In this document: positions 1 through 5,619 of the stretch, piece after piece
Position numbering within the stretch: the first letter of the stretch is position 1
How the letters are laid out: every line of letters begins with the position of its first letter
Source: Azohydromonas lata NBRC 102462
GTDB taxonomy: Bacteria > Pseudomonadota > Gammaproteobacteria > Burkholderiales > Burkholderiaceae_C
Direction: 5' to 3'
DNA: 5,619 nt
Assembly: GCA_945878385.1 (NCBI GenBank)
Contig: CAMCTE010000179.1
Span: 1 to 5,619, forward strand
Made by a program: the position numbers and the translations under genes
Notes under the pieces: model-generated
What the model was told of the DNA's origin: nothing
What the model saw: only the letters and a program-made list of their open reading frames with translations
Database searches by the model: none

Positions 1-627
1 GCGCATGGGTGGTTTGTGCAGACCAGCCAGGAGGCCGAGCCCGCATGGAAGGCCGCAGGGCTGGAGCCCGACGCGGCCGTGGCGGCCACGGCACAGGCCG
101 AGGGCTTGGCCGTGCGTCAGGGGTATTTCCCGCAGGCCCTGGCTGAAGATGAGCGGTTCGATGCCATCACCTTCCACGATGTCTTCGAGCACTTGCCCGA
201 GCCACATGAAATGCTGAAGGCTGTACGGCGACACCTGCGTCCCGCTGGATTGCTGGTGCTGAATCTACCCAGTTCAGAGGGCGTGTTTTTCAGGGTGGCA
301 CGGCAACTGGCCCGCTGGGGGCTGCGTGGACCATGGCACCGGATGTGGCAGGTGGGGATGCCATCGCCGCATCTGCACTACTTCGACGCCGACAACCTGG
401 AACTGTTGCTGCGCCGGCACAGCTTCGAGGTGGTGGAGCGCTCTCGCCTGCCGTCCATCGTGCGGGAAGGCCTGATGGCGCGGTTGCGCTTCGACCCCAA
501 GAGCGCGTGGATGGCGCCGCTGTTGGGGCCGCCCCTGTGGTTGTTCGTTCCCCTGCTTCAGCGGCTGTCTCCGGACATCCGCGTGTTGATCGCACGCTGC
601 CAAGCCGATGCCAGCGACCGCCCGTAG
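1..627 (+). CDS. SAM-dependent methyltransferase, C-terminal part (5' end outside window)
   Basis: This is a class I SAM-dependent methyltransferase of the Methyltransf_23 type, probably acting on a sugar or glycan in polysaccharide assembly. The frame is open to the left edge, so the start lies upstream and 208 codons are visible. The first codons read AHGWF, which fits the end of the glycine-rich SAM-binding motif I; the rest of that motif is missing from the window. GLEPD (window codons 20-24) supplies the acidic residue after strand beta-2 that normally binds the SAM ribose. FDAITFHDVFEHLPEP (codons 53-68) is the typical motif of this family, and LRPAGLLVLNLPS follows as the next core strand. 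The second half, with PSPHLHYFDADNLELLL, is also typical. The last 70 bp overlap the opposing acyltransferase gene. The substrate cannot be read from the sequence. An internal GTG at 16 is not a credible start because motif I lies before it. Confidence 0.86.
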   Translation, partial: AHGWFVQTSQEAEPAWKAAGLEPDAAVAATAQAEGLAVRQGYFPQALAEDERFDAITFHDVFEHLPEPHEMLKAVRRHLRPAGLLVLNLPSSEGVFFRVARQLARWGLRGPWHRMWQVGMPSPHLHYFDADNLELLLRRHSFEVVERSRLPSIVREGLMARLRFDPKSAWMAPLLGPPLWLFVPLLQRLSPDIRVLIARCQADASDRP

Positions 628-1754
628 GCGCGGCATGGCGCCTCGACCGCCCAGTGCAAGACACCGGCCAGCGCGGTGGTGAGCAAGACACTGGACCACA
701 CCAGTGGCCATCCCTCAAGCCCGGGCCACCAGCGCTGTACCCACACGGGGGCGGCGTTGTGGAAGAGATAGAGCCCGTAGCTGAGGCGCCCAGCCCATAA
801 GGCCACAGCCTGCATGAAAGACCCGGCTGAGGCGGGCAAGCCATGGGTGCGCCCGCTGGTGCTGACAGTGGGTTTGAGTACCAGGAGCATGAGCGCGAAG
901 GCAGCCGCCACCCAGAGACCGAAATTGCCCGACAGCCACACCGGCGCCTGCACAGCCGATGCGGGAGTGGCCAGGTGTGTGCGATACGCAAAAAATGCAA
1001 CGACCAGGAGAGCGAGTCCGACGAAGGCTGCGGCGCGGCGCACGAAAGGCGACAGTGGCCGGCCCCACGCATTGGACTGCACATGCCCGGCAGCGGCGGC
1101 CGCAGCACTGCCCAGGAGAAATTCCACCAGCAAGCCCGGCAGGTGAACGGTGAGCACGCTTCGCAAGGAATCAGGCGCTTCGCCGGGCTGCGCCAAGCCA
1201 ACCAGACCCAACTTCATCAGGAGAGCCGCGGCCAGCAACCACCACAGCGCAGCACCGGTGCAGCGCGCCAGCGCGGCCAAGCCGGTGGCCAGAACGGGCA
1301 AGGCCAGGTAGAACTCGACTTCCGGGGGAAGACTCCAAAACGCCACGTTGTAGTGGGCAGCCAGCGCCAAGTCGCCCGTGGTGTGGAGCATCAACAGGTG
1401 CGGCCAAAGCGTTGACCACTGCCAGCCATCGGCTTTGAGAGCGGCATAGAGCAACAGCGCCACCGCATACAGGGGATAAAGGCGGAAGGCACGCCGCACC
1501 AGATGAGGGCCGACCGCCAAGCCGGGCTGGGCCAGGGTGCGGGTGAACACGAAGCCGCTGAGCACGAAGAACAAGTCCACACCGGTGGCAGCCATGCCCC
1601 ACGCACCGGCGCCTGCAGGCTGCAGGAAAACGACATAGTGGCTGACGAGCACCAGGAGAGCGGCCAGGCCCCGCAGCGCTTCAATGCTGGGGTGTTCGGT
1701 GGCTGCGCTGCCCAAGGGCGCAGCGTGGGTCGACGGTTCCTGGGGTCCGCTCAT
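558..1754 (-). CDS. Membrane acyltransferase, acyltransferase-3 (OafA/YrhL-like) family
   Basis: A complete 398-residue polytopic inner-membrane O-acyltransferase. The family typically moves acetyl or other short acyl groups to sugars of O-antigen or exopolysaccharide. Family motifs appear in order: R28 in IEALRGLAAL followed ten residues later by H39 in SHY (the R-x10-H pattern), GVDLFFVLSGFVFTR at 58-72, RxxRLYP at 87-93, FWSLPPEVEFYL at 138-149, SYGLYLFH at 325-332 and VEAP near 370-373. About ten hydrophobic helices are visible, and the length is normal for members without an SGNH domain. The ATG at 1754 is the first in-frame start; no strong ribosome-binding site precedes it. The gene stands alone on this strand, divergent from the glycosyltransferase across 34 bp, and its last 23 or so codons overlap the methyltransferase. 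Family assignment is firm; acyl donor and acceptor are unknown. Confidence 0.92.
   Translation of the reverse strand: MSGPQEPSTHAAPLGSAATEHPSIEALRGLAALLVLVSHYVVFLQPAGAGAWGMAATGVDLFFVLSGFVFTRTLAQPGLAVGPHLVRRAFRLYPLYAVALLLYAALKADGWQWSTLWPHLLMLHTTGDLALAAHYNVAFWSLPPEVEFYLALPVLATGLAALARCTGAALWWLLAAALLMKLGLVGLAQPGEAPDSLRSVLTVHLPGLLVEFLLGSAAAAAAGHVQSNAWGRPLSPFVRRAAAFVGLALLVVAFFAYRTHLATPASAVQAPVWLSGNFGLWVAAAFALMLLVLKPTVSTSGRTHGLPASAGSFMQAVALWAGRLSYGLYLFHNAAPVWVQRWWPGLEGWPLVWSSVLLTTALAGVLHWAVEAPCRAYGRSLASAWQRAINTRMSGDSR
626..643 (+). terminator. Small GC hairpin at the methyltransferase stop codon, doubtful terminator
   Basis: AGGCGC (626-631) and GCGCCT (638-643) form a perfect six-bp stem around a six-base loop, beginning within the TAG stop codon. 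No T-run follows on either strand, so it is not a classic intrinsic terminator. It lies inside the coding sequence of the opposing acyltransferase and may be a chance product of GC-rich codons. Confidence 0.15.
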
Positions 1755-1782
1755 TTGGTAATTGTCCGGGCATTCCTAGAAT
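1755..1782 (+). promoter_or_regulatory. Candidate sigma70-type promoter for the glycosyltransferase operon
   Basis: TTGGTA (1755-1760, four of six matches to TTGACA) and TAGAAT (1777-1782, five of six matches to TATAAT) are separated by 16 bp. The -10-like box ends six bases before the ATG at 1789, so transcription would begin at or next to that ATG, giving a leaderless or nearly leaderless message. The region lies in the only intergenic gap upstream of the four-gene operon. This was read by eye only; an A+T-richer island in a GC-rich genome could produce it by chance. Confidence 0.35.
1761..1766 (-). promoter_or_regulatory. Weak candidate -10 box for the acyltransferase gene
   Basis: On the minus strand this reads GACAAT, four of six matches to TATAAT, and it sits exactly six bases upstream of the acyltransferase ATG. 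That mirrors the spacing of TAGAAT to the ATG at 1789 on the other strand. I found no convincing -35 element at a normal distance, so the real promoter may be elsewhere or activator-dependent. Confidence 0.15.
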
Positions 1783-1783
1783 G
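1771..1783. repeat. Short inverted repeat over the candidate -10 box
   Basis: CATTC (1771-1775) and GAATG (1779-1783) are perfect inverted arms around a CTA centre, placed on top of the TAGAAT box between the two divergent genes. It could be a small operator, but five-base arms are short enough to arise by chance. Confidence 0.2.
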
Positions 1784-1788
1784 CGGGG

Positions 1789-2811
1789 ATGAACATGCAC
1801 GGCCCCACGCCAGCAGACGACCGCACGCGCGTGGCCGTGGTGGTGCCCTGCTACCGCTGCAAAGCGCAGGTGATGCGTGTACTGTCGGGCATCGACAACA
1901 CGGTGTGGCGCATTTATGTAGTGGACGACGCCTGCCCCGAGGGCACTGGTGATTGGGTGAGCCTGCAGACCCAGGACGCGCGGGTGCAGGTGCTGCGGCA
2001 TGAACACAACCAGGGCGTGGGTGGCGCGATGGTGAGCGGCTACAAAGCGGCGCTTGCCGACGGGGCCGATATCGTGGTGAAACTCGACGGCGATGGCCAG
2101 ATGGACCCGGCGCTGATTGGGCGCTTCATCGCTCCCATCTTGCAGGAGCGGGCGGACTACACGAAGGGCAATCGCTTCTTCACCTTGAATTCCTTGCAGG
2201 GCATGCCGCGCATGCGCTTGTTCGGCAACGCGGTGTTGAGCTTCATCGCAAAACTCTCCACCGGGTATTGGAGCCTGTTCGACGTGACCAACGGCTACAC
2301 CGCCATCCATGCGCGGGTGCTGCCCTATCTGGAGCTGGATCGTGTCAGCAAGCGGTACTTCTTCGAGACCGATATGCTGTTTCGGTTGGGCACCCTGCGC
2401 GCCGCAGTGGTGGATGTACCCATGGATGCAGTGTATGCCGATGAGCGCAGTAACCTGAAGGTGGCCCGCGTTCTGCCCGAGTTCGCAGCCAAGCATGTGA
2501 TCAACCTCTTCAAGCGCTTGGCTTACAACTACTTCCTGCGCGACCTGAGCGTGGCCTCTTTGGAATTGGTGGCCGGTTCTTTGCTATTGAGTTTCGGCGT
2601 GGTGTTTGGGCTGAGCACCTGGGCCCAGGCCCTGAGCTCTGGCGTACCCACACCGCTGGGAACCATCATGCTCTCGGCGCTGCCCACGTTGGTGGGCTTG
2701 CAGATGCTGCTGGCCTTCATCGGGCACGACGTGGCGCAACAGGCGCAGCGCGCCATCCATCCGCTGCTGCCACCGACCAAGGCACAGGCCAACCGGGTTG
2801 ATGCGGCATGA
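1789..2811 (+). CDS. Family 2 glycosyltransferase, polyprenyl-phosphate sugar synthase-like (GtrB/ArnC/DPM1 type)
   Basis: A 340-residue membrane-anchored GT-A enzyme, likely transferring a sugar from a nucleotide sugar to undecaprenyl phosphate on the cytoplasmic face. VAVVVPCYR (15-23) opens the nucleotide-binding fold, followed by VVDDACPEGTGD (44-55), NQGVGGAMVSGYKAAL (74-89) and the canonical DGDGQMDP (100-107) with D100, D102 and Q104. KGNRF (126-130), DVTNGY (165-170) and FFETDM (191-196) are further family landmarks. Two hydrophobic helices at about 259-280 and 290-312 follow the catalytic domain, the arrangement seen in GtrB- and ArnC-like proteins. The ATG at 1789 gives the longest frame and fits the leaderless promoter reading. 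The in-frame ATG at 1795 has GGGG six bases upstream and is a real alternative. The TGA overlaps the next gene as ATGA. Sugar specificity is not readable. Confidence 0.93.
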   Translation: MNMHGPTPADDRTRVAVVVPCYRCKAQVMRVLSGIDNTVWRIYVVDDACPEGTGDWVSLQTQDARVQVLRHEHNQGVGGAMVSGYKAALADGADIVVKLDGDGQMDPALIGRFIAPILQERADYTKGNRFFTLNSLQGMPRMRLFGNAVLSFIAKLSTGYWSLFDVTNGYTAIHARVLPYLELDRVSKRYFFETDMLFRLGTLRAAVVDVPMDAVYADERSNLKVARVLPEFAAKHVINLFKRLAYNYFLRDLSVASLELVAGSLLLSFGVVFGLSTWAQALSSGVPTPLGTIMLSALPTLVGLQMLLAFIGHDVAQQAQRAIHPLLPPTKAQANRVDAA

Positions 2812-3152
2812 CGGGCATTGAAGCCCTGCTGCTGACGGCAACAGTCGCGGCCATCGCATCGGGCCAAGTGCTGTTCAAGCTGGCCTCCACCGCATGGCCG
2901 GCCGGATCGGGCATCGATGGTTTGCTGGGCTTGGGTTGGTTCTGGGTGGGGTTGATGGTGTACGCAGGCGCCACCCTGGCCTGGCTGGCCCTGCTGCGCA
3001 CCGTACCGCTGTCAGTGGCGTACCCCTTCTTTGCACTGGCCTTTTTCATCGTGCCGCTGCTTTCTTGGTGGCTGCTGGGCGAACCGCTGCAGGCGCGGCA
3101 GTGGGTGGGCGCACTGCTCATTGGCGCGGGCGTGTGGGTGTCGGTGCGATGA
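2808..3152 (+). CDS. Small four-helix EamA/ArnE-like membrane protein, putative lipid-linked sugar flippase
   Basis: A 114-residue inner-membrane protein of the drug/metabolite transporter superfamily in its short, four-helix form, the size of SMR proteins and of ArnE/ArnF. Helices lie at about 4-22, 39-60, 68-90 and 97-112. GQVLFKLA (19-26), PLSVAYPFFAL (67-77), LLGEPLQARQWVG (89-101) and the final LLIGAGVWVSV (103-113) match the EamA/ArnE pattern, including the glutamate E92 after helix 3. ArnE/ArnF are thought to flip undecaprenyl-phosphate-aminoarabinose. The position directly after a polyprenyl-phosphate-sugar-synthase-like gene, and before a putative periplasmic transferase, suggests the same job here; that is inference. 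The ATG overlaps the preceding stop and no good ribosome-binding site is present, so translation is probably coupled. No second ArnF-like partner is in the window, so it would act as a homodimer or with a partner elsewhere. Confidence 0.85.
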   Translation: MTGIEALLLTATVAAIASGQVLFKLASTAWPAGSGIDGLLGLGWFWVGLMVYAGATLAWLALLRTVPLSVAYPFFALAFFIVPLLSWWLLGEPLQARQWVGALLIGAGVWVSVR

Positions 3153-4594
3153 GAATGCGTGCGGTGTTGCGGCTGAGTGCCTGTGGGGCATTGATGCTGC
3201 TGACACTGCAACTGCTGGCCCGCTGGGTGCCGCCGCTGCAGTCACCGGATGAGCTCTCGCACCTGATTCGCGCGGCCTCGATCGCCGAAGGGCAATGGTT
3301 GGCACAGACCGAGCCAGGCGTGAGCACCGGCGGATCGTTTGACATTGCGCTTTCCGTACTGGCGCGTGTGCATGTCCCTGTCATCAAGGAACGCGACCCT
3401 GCGGTGAAGGATGAAGACCTGGTGACCGCAAGGACCCAGGGTTGGACGGGGCGGCTGATCTATGGCGAGGCACCGGGTTCAGCGATCTACCTGCCGGTCA
3501 TCTATGCACCGGCCGCCCTGGGCCTGGCCGCGGGCCGTGCGTGGGACTGGACGATCGCGGAAAGTTACCACCTGGCACGCTTGAGCTCGCAATTGTTTTG
3601 CGTGCTGGTCGTGGTCTTGGCTGTCTGGGTGTGGCCACCGCCCCTGCTGGCTTGGGCCTTGCTGCTATTGCCGATGAGCCTGTTCCAACTGGTGTCGCCC
3701 GTGGTGGACGGACCGGCGCATGCGCTGACGCTGTTGGCGATGTCTTTGCTGATGAGGCTGCGTCAGCAACCTGCGCCCGGGTTGGCCGCGGGAGCCGGCT
3801 TGTGTCTTTTGGTATTGGTGACGGCGCGCATGCACTTGCTGCCCCTGCTGTTGCTGCCGTTTTGGTGGGCCTGGCAGAGCCACGAAAGTGCAATGCGACC
3901 AGCCGCCAAGGGCCGCGCTGCTGCGCCGGCGTCGGCCACCCGGGCGGTGGCCTGGGCGGGTGCAGCCAGCCTCATGGGCACCCTGTTGTGGGCCGCATGG
4001 GCCAGCAGCACGGTGGTGGACACCCGTGTGCAGCGCACGATGGGCAATGGCGCGGTGGCACTGCACTACCTGCTGAACCCCGAAGATCTGTGGGATGTTT
4101 TTGCCAGGACCTTTGCCGACGAGCACCGTCCGAGCTTTCTGCTCGACAGCTTCATCGGCAATCTGGGCTGGCTGGACACGCGCCTTCCAGACCATGCCTA
4201 TGGCGTCTTGTGGTGGGCACTGGCAGGGGTTGTCGTTCTGGGTCTTCCTTGGCGCGAACCATGGAGGGGCACCGTCATAGACCGCTTGGTGCTGCTTCTG
4301 TGCGCCTTGGGGGCGTCGAGCCTCGTGTTCCTATTGATGCTGATCACCTGGAGCCCGTTTCCAACCCACCTGATTGAAGGCGTGCAAGGGCGGTATTTCA
4401 TCGCGCCGGCCATCGTGGCCGCCTACGCTTTAGGCTCCTGGAAGCGTGATGCAGGACCCCCTTCAGGCTTTGGCCCCTGGCAGGGCGTCCAGACCCTGGT
4501 GATCATGGGTTTCGCGCTGATGAGTGTGATGTTCCTGGCCGAGACGCTGTTGAACCGATACCCGGCCTGGGCCCGAGGAGGGTTGTTCGGATGA
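3149..4594 (+). CDS. DUF2142-like polytopic membrane protein, putative GT-C glycosyltransferase
   Basis: A 481-residue integral membrane protein with roughly nine to eleven hydrophobic helices. After the first helix (about 6-24) comes VPPLQSPDELSHLIRA (27-42), the family's conserved first loop. The adjacent acidic residues D34 and E35 lie where GT-C enzymes carry catalytic acids facing the periplasm. LPMSLFQLVSPVVDG (174-188) with D187, and GVQGRYFIAPAI (411-422), are further motifs I associate with DUF2142. The family has no well-established biochemical role to my knowledge; its topology resembles polyprenyl-phosphate-sugar-dependent GT-C transferases such as ArnT. The start at 3149 is chosen because it overlaps the previous stop as ATGA and immediately precedes the first helix; the frame stays open upstream to 2894, but that part lies inside the flippase gene. 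Its stop is 10 bp before the deacetylase. O-antigen ligase or polymerase is an alternative role. Confidence 0.8.
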   Translation: MRMRAVLRLSACGALMLLTLQLLARWVPPLQSPDELSHLIRAASIAEGQWLAQTEPGVSTGGSFDIALSVLARVHVPVIKERDPAVKDEDLVTARTQGWTGRLIYGEAPGSAIYLPVIYAPAALGLAAGRAWDWTIAESYHLARLSSQLFCVLVVVLAVWVWPPPLLAWALLLLPMSLFQLVSPVVDGPAHALTLLAMSLLMRLRQQPAPGLAAGAGLCLLVLVTARMHLLPLLLLPFWWAWQSHESAMRPAAKGRAAAPASATRAVAWAGAASLMGTLLWAAWASSTVVDTRVQRTMGNGAVALHYLLNPEDLWDVFARTFADEHRPSFLLDSFIGNLGWLDTRLPDHAYGVLWWALAGVVVLGLPWREPWRGTVIDRLVLLLCALGASSLVFLLMLITWSPFPTHLIEGVQGRYFIAPAIVAAYALGSWKRDAGPPSGFGPWQGVQTLVIMGFALMSVMFLAETLLNRYPAWARGGLFG

Positions 4595-4604
4595 AGGTTT
4601 CCCG

Positions 4605-5366
4605 ATGATGGACAACGGTCTTCAGGAAGAACGCGAGTTGGTGCCCTACAGCGCCGAGGGTGTGCCGCCGGCGCGCCGTGTGTTGGTGGTGGCCCCTCAC
4701 CCGGACGATGAGGTGTTTGGTTGCGGCGGATGTGCACGGCTGCACGCCCTGGCCGGCACACCGGTGGAGGTGGTGGTGCTGACGGATGGGGGCGGTGCTG
4801 GTGACCCCGCTGAGCGGGCTACCGAGTCCCGCGCAGGTTGTGCCCTGTTGGGCCTGCAGTCACCTGCGTTCTGGGCTTATCCCGACCGCGGGCTGGCACG
4901 CCAGGAGGCCGTGTCTTCACTGGCCAACCAGTTGACCCAAGCCCTCAAGGCTGGCGGTCACGACTTGGTGTACGCGCCTTCGCCTTGGGAAGTTCACCCC
5001 GACCACCGCGCCGCAGCGCGCGCCGTGGCTGAAGCGGTGTGGCGTCTTGGGCAGGCCGGTGCCACCGTGCGATGGGCGGCCTATGAAGTGGGTGCGCCAC
5101 TGTGGCCACACCGCCTGGTGAACATCGACGCGGTGTGGGCTGAAAAGCTGGCCGCCATGGGGTGCTTTCCTTCGCAACTGGCGTTTCAGCCCTACGACCA
5201 GCACATCGAGGCATTGAACCGATACCGCAGCTACACCGTCAGCGGGCAGTGCCGACATGCCGAGGCCTTGTGGCTGCCGCAGGATGAGGACCTGGTTCGG
5301 GTCATGCGCGATTGGGATGATGAACGGCTGCATCCTTCATCGCTGCGCGGGAATCGGCTGGCCTGA
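4605..5366 (+). CDS. PIG-L/LmbE family zinc-dependent N-deacetylase
   Basis: A 253-residue soluble deacetylase-fold protein. VLVVAPHPDDEVFGCGG (26-42) contains the hallmark PHPDDE, with H32 and D35 expected to bind zinc and D34 expected to be the catalytic base. VHPDH (130-134) supplies the third zinc ligand, H134. TDGGGAGDPAERATESRAGCALLG (60-83) is the usual second conserved block. Known relatives deacetylate GlcNAc-phosphatidylinositol (PIG-L), GlcNAc-inositol (MshB) and GlcNAc-malate (BshB). No signal peptide or membrane helix is visible, so cytoplasmic action is expected. The ATG at 4605 is chosen because GAAGG (4593-4597) lies seven bases upstream; the adjacent ATG at 4608 is less well spaced. 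It follows the DUF2142 gene after 10 bp and is probably the last gene of the operon. Its final 65 bp overlap the opposing dehydratase gene. The substrate is unknown; a sugar nucleotide or lipid-linked N-acetyl sugar is the contextual guess. Confidence 0.92.
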   Translation: MMDNGLQEERELVPYSAEGVPPARRVLVVAPHPDDEVFGCGGCARLHALAGTPVEVVVLTDGGGAGDPAERATESRAGCALLGLQSPAFWAYPDRGLARQEAVSSLANQLTQALKAGGHDLVYAPSPWEVHPDHRAAARAVAEAVWRLGQAGATVRWAAYEVGAPLWPHRLVNIDAVWAEKLAAMGCFPSQLAFQPYDQHIEALNRYRSYTVSGQCRHAEALWLPQDEDLVRVMRDWDDERLHPSSLRGNRLA

Positions 5367-5619
5367 ATTCGGGTACCCAGCGCCGCAGTTCCTCGCGCGC
5401 CTGATCTTCTGTCCAACGGGGATGATGAAGCAACTGCGCGCACCATGCTTGGAAGGCCCCGTCAGCGGCGGCCGGGTGCAGTCGGGCCAGACGCAAGGAT
5501 GCGCAGGCGGTGGGCACGGTGGTTTCGCTGTCGGCCAACAGTTCCTCGAATAGTTTTTCGCCCGGTCGCAAGCCGGTGTGCACGATCGGGATTTCGTCAG
5601 GCGTGTGTCCGGACAGGCG
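5302..5619 (-). CDS. C-terminal part of WbpM/CapD/FlaA1-type nucleotide-sugar dehydratase/epimerase (5' end outside window)
   Basis: The frame runs in from the right edge and ends at the TGA at 5304-5302; 105 codons are visible. HTGLRPGEKLFEELL (window codons 14-28) is the signature near the C-terminus of the polysaccharide-biosynthesis NDP-sugar 4,6-dehydratase/epimerase family (WbpM, CapD, FlaA1, PglF). The family's usual ending is matched by RRWVPEFRP, about 20 residues before the stop. The catalytic SDR core lies outside the window, so short and long (membrane-anchored) family members cannot be told apart. Known members make 4-keto-6-deoxy intermediates from UDP-GlcNAc, a route to N-acetylated 6-deoxy sugars. 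This one may supply the sugar used by the neighbouring operon. About 18 residues extend past the usual end and overlap the deacetylase gene. A GTG at 5583 could be mistaken for a start but lies inside the conserved domain. Confidence 0.87.
   Translation of the reverse strand, partial: RLSGHTPDEIPIVHTGLRPGEKLFEELLADSETTVPTACASLRLARLHPAAADGAFQAWCAQLLHHPRWTEDQAREELRRWVPEFRPADSRAAMKDAAVHHPNRA

Noticed and set aside
990..995. Run of six A bases as a possible phase-variation or frameshift site
   Set aside because: It is short, and the acyltransferase frame is intact across it, encoding an ordinary Phe-containing helix.
290..1201. Long minus-strand open frame of about 300 codons
   Set aside because: It lies out of frame across the acyltransferase and methyltransferase genes, is rich in Arg, Pro, Ser and Cys, shows no family motif, and is explained by stop-poor GC-rich sequence.
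1681..2496. Minus-strand open frame of about 270 codons opposite the glycosyltransferase
   Set aside because: It is His/Gln/Gly-rich without recognisable motifs, opposite a gene carrying every expected GT2 motif; a shadow frame.
2894..3148. In-frame upstream extension of the DUF2142 gene
   Set aside because: It would overlap almost the whole flippase gene, and its translation is Arg/Gly-rich without motifs; the ATGA start at 3149 puts the first membrane helix at the N-terminus as expected.
3442..4377. Plus-strand open frame of about 310 codons inside the DUF2142 gene
   Set aside because: It is Gly/Arg/Ala-rich and soluble-looking with no motif, while the DUF2142 frame has clear membrane helices and conserved motifs.
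5365..5378. Adjacent GAATTC and GGGTACCC sites resembling a cloning polylinker
   Set aside because: On the minus strand these bases encode the conserved VPEF stretch of the dehydratase, and the order does not match a common vector linker; natural coding sequence.
1..5619. CRISPR arrays, tRNA/rRNA genes, insertion sequences, integrase or phage defence genes
   Set aside because: No regularly spaced repeats, RNA-like folds, terminal inverted repeats or related protein motifs were seen; coding sequence covers all but two gaps, of 34 bp and 10 bp.

Overview
The window is GC-rich and densely coding. It looks like part of a cell-surface polysaccharide (O-antigen, capsule or exopolysaccharide) locus from a betaproteobacterium, probably Comamonadaceae-like (Hydrogenophaga/Acidovorax type). 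That taxonomic guess rests on base composition, codon use and the -10-like box set very close to a start codon; nothing in the window fixes the genus.

Layout, left to right. (1) The C-terminal 208 codons of a SAM-dependent methyltransferase on the + strand (1-627). (2) A complete membrane acyltransferase of the OafA/acyltransferase-3 family on the - strand (558-1754), whose 3' end overlaps the methyltransferase tail to tail by 70 bp. (3) A 34-bp divergent intergenic region (1755-1788). (4) A tightly packed + strand operon: a polyprenyl-phosphate-sugar-synthase-like family 2 glycosyltransferase (1789-2811), a four-helix EamA/ArnE-like putative lipid-sugar flippase (2808-3152), a DUF2142/GT-C-like polytopic membrane protein (3149-4594) and a PIG-L/LmbE zinc deacetylase (4605-5366). 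(5) The C-terminal 105 codons of a WbpM/CapD/FlaA1-type nucleotide-sugar dehydratase/epimerase on the - strand (5302-5619), overlapping the deacetylase tail to tail by 65 bp.

How the genes could work together (inference). The first three operon genes are linked by ATGA stop/start overlaps. They fill the three roles known from Gtr (GtrB-GtrA-GtrC) and Arn (ArnC-ArnE/F-ArnT) systems: load a sugar onto undecaprenyl phosphate in the cytoplasm, flip it, and transfer it to a glycan or lipid on the periplasmic side. The usual families are replaced by an EamA-type flippase and a DUF2142-type putative transferase. The PIG-L enzyme has no visible signal peptide and would act in the cytoplasm, possibly removing an N-acetyl group from the sugar or lipid-linked sugar before it is flipped. 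The flanking methyltransferase, acyltransferase and dehydratase/epimerase are standard decorating and precursor enzymes. No RNA gene, mobile element, CRISPR array or long repeat was seen, and there is no gene-free stretch longer than 34 bp.
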